A stretch of DNA of 64,000 nucleotides from Ricordea florida (Eukaryota; Cnidaria; Anthozoa; Corallimorpharia; Ricordeidae), in assembly GCA_949710005.1 (NCBI GenBank), contig OX453274.1, positions 146,501-210,500 on the forward strand, written 5' to 3'. How positions within the stretch are numbered: position 1 is the stretch's first letter; every line of letters begins with the position of its first letter. The position numbers and the translations under genes were made by a program. Positions 62,882 through 64,000 of the stretch are shown piece by piece. Below the pieces are notes generated by a model, which did no database searches, was not told the origin of the DNA, and saw only the letters and a list, made by a program, of their open reading frames with translations.

Positions 62882-63296
62882 TACCTCTGTACGGTGGCCC
62901 ATATAGGACATGAGCAATTTTTTTTTTCGATTGAAATTTTAACTCAAATTTCAGTTACAAAAATCCGTATTGTGTAATTGTCTAAGCGTACAACTCGGAT
63001 TTATACTAAAAAATCTTAGTTGTAAACATCGTTCAATTTACAACTCGGATTTTTACTGCAAAAAATTTTTGTGTTAAAAATCCGAGTTGTGTTTTTGGAA
63101 ATTTAACAACTCGGATTTTTGCAGTAAAAATCCGAGTTGTAAATTGAACGATGTTTACAACTAAGATTTTTTAGTATAAATCCGAGTTGTACGCTTAGAC
63201 AATTACACAATACGGATTTTTGTAACTGAAATTTGAGTTAAAATTTCAATCGAAAAAAAAAATTGCTCATGTCCTATATGGGCCACCGTACCTCTG
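62882..63296. mobile_element. 399-bp giant palindrome with 8-bp target duplication
   Basis: Element 62890-63288 has arms of about 180 bp (62890-63068 and 63109-63288) that mirror one another with almost no mismatch, starting CGGTGGCCCATATAGGACAT. The 40-bp middle and the arms carry repeated ACAACTCGGATTT units. TACCTCTG stands on both sides (62882-62889 and 63289-63296), an 8-bp duplication as in hAT elements. Confidence 0.88.
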
Positions 63297-63402
63297 GGAA
63301 AAAAAACTGTACTCGAGGTCTTGAGTACGGCCCTGGTCCTTCGGCCTCAGCCCGTTCTCAAGACCAAGCGGCGCAGTTTTTTTCCCAACCTCGTTCCCAG
63401 GA
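63295..63402. repeat. Short foldback plus one arm of the 62.5-kb hairpin family
   Basis: GGGAAAAAAAACTG is mirrored by CAGTTTTTTTCCC at about 63366-63384, and GAGGTCTTGAG is loosely mirrored by CTCAAGACC. AACCTCGTTCCCAGG follows at 63387-63401, matching the end of the 62507-62591 hairpin. Confidence 0.55.
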
Positions 63403-63430
63403 CTACTATATAAGTGTGTTTATAAGTAGA

Positions 63431-63547
63431 TTTTTAGCTTATTTTAATTTTTGACTGGAAAATCCCTGTCCTTTTTTTAGCTTACGGTTTTTATTAGCTT
63501 ATTTTTTAAATTTGACAGAAAAATCTATGTCCTTTTTTAGCTTGCGG
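63431..63547 (+). repeat. Two tandem subterminal repeats, about 60 bp each
   Basis: Units 63431-63487 and 63488-63547 share TTAGCTTATTTT, then a GAAAAATC core, then TGTCCTTTTTTAGCTTxCGG. Confidence 0.65.
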
Positions 63548-63623
63548 ATATTTTAAATTTGTAATAGATTTATCAGAAAAATAAACAGAGATTTTTTCTT
63601 GGTTATAAAAAATAAAATTGATA

Positions 63624-63634
63624 TTTAAAAGATT
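63624..63634 (+). promoter_or_regulatory. Promoter-like motif TTTAAAAGATT, second element
   Basis: 17 nt before the ATG at 63652, a variant of the first element's upstream motif. Confidence 0.5.
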
Positions 63635-63651
63635 AGAGAAATACAAATAGA

Positions 63652-64000
63652 ATGGATCAATTAAATAATTTATGTTTGTATGAACTAAAAAGAATTTCAA
63701 AAGAGTTAAAAATTAAAGGAAGATCAAAAATGGGTAGAATGGATTTAATTGATGAGTTTAAAAAATATAAAGAGGAGGAGATTATTGATTTAATTGAAAA
63801 AGTTACTATTACTAATAGCGATTATATTTGTATTCATGGAAAAATTAAATATTTTTGCAAAGAATGCGGAGGATCACAAATATGTGAACATGATAGAATT
63901 AAGTATGCTTGTAAAGAATGTAAAGGAACAATGTATTGTATGCATAATAAGCAAAAACAAAAGTGTAAAGAATGTGGTGGATCATCAATATGCATACATA
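63652..64000 (+). CDS. Gene A homologue of the second element, partial (runs off the end)
   Basis: Open from the ATG at 63652 to the window edge, about 116 codons. SAP/Rho-N-like start (MDQLNNLCLYELKRISKELK) followed by the same 18-residue CxH-x6-CxxC repeats (CIHGKIKYFCKEC, CEHDRIKYACKEC, CMHNKQKQKCKEC, then CIH at the edge). It differs from gene A at many positions, so the two elements are separate lineages of one family rather than a recent duplication. Confidence 0.88.
   Translation, partial: MDQLNNLCLYELKRISKELKIKGRSKMGRMDLIDEFKKYKEEEIIDLIEKVTITNSDYICIHGKIKYFCKECGGSQICEHDRIKYACKECKGTMYCMHNKQKQKCKECGGSSICIH

Larger units (their letters stand above)
63403..64000 (+). mobile_element. Left end of a second Polinton-like element, cut by the window edge
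   Basis: From about 63.54 kb it resembles the left repeat of the first element (TTATCAG, CAGAGATTTTTTCTxGGT, TTTAAAAGATT) and leads into a homologue of gene A. The exact left boundary is uncertain; I place it after the hairpin-arm relic. Confidence 0.75.

Overview
The window is animal nuclear DNA, most probably from an anthozoan cnidarian (a stony coral or relative). It is AT-rich and intron-containing, its genes are metazoan-specific, and it is dense with short foldback transposons and decayed non-LTR retrotransposons. I assembled four host genes by hand from open frames, splice sites and intron phase. All lie on the minus strand, and each closes in frame: Wnt11 (4 exons, 1050-6635), a seven-finger zinc-finger protein (7 exons, 22940-45945), TMEM164 (6 exons, 52026-55473) and a small DIPP-type Nudix hydrolase (4 exons, 59624-61902). 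The 16 kb between Wnt11 and the zinc-finger gene holds no gene I can support, only repeats.

The centre, 28128-41431, is a 13.3 kb Polinton/Maverick-like (virus-like) element inside intron 3 of the zinc-finger gene. It has 242-bp terminal inverted repeats with one mismatch and a possible 5-bp target duplication. It carries a protein-primed-type family B DNA polymerase in broken form (one in-frame stop and one frameshift), a retrovirus-type integrase that lacks its N-terminus, and a minus-strand block of eight genes. Several of these encode small membrane or coiled-coil proteins. Two plus-strand genes at the left end look like giant-virus accessory genes. I see no packaging ATPase, no adenovirus-type protease and no recognisable major capsid protein. 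Divergent genes J and integrase both lose their 5' ends at about 35.55 kb, which suggests an internal deletion there. A TTTAAAGATTT-type motif lies exactly 21 nt upstream of the start codon in six genes, so this looks like the element's own promoter.

The two outermost genes start inside the inverted repeats, so they share their first codons. Both also have an N-terminal SAP/Rho-N-like helical domain. A second member of the same element family begins near 63.4 kb and runs off the right edge.

The rest is repeat landscape: three or four RT-bearing LINE relics (41.8-43.4, 47.2-50.2, 55.8-57.0 kb), tRNA-derived SINEs (25.0-25.5 and a tandem pair at 49.3-49.8 kb), and at least ten foldback/MITE copies. 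Several have clear target duplications, and one is nested within a LINE reading frame.
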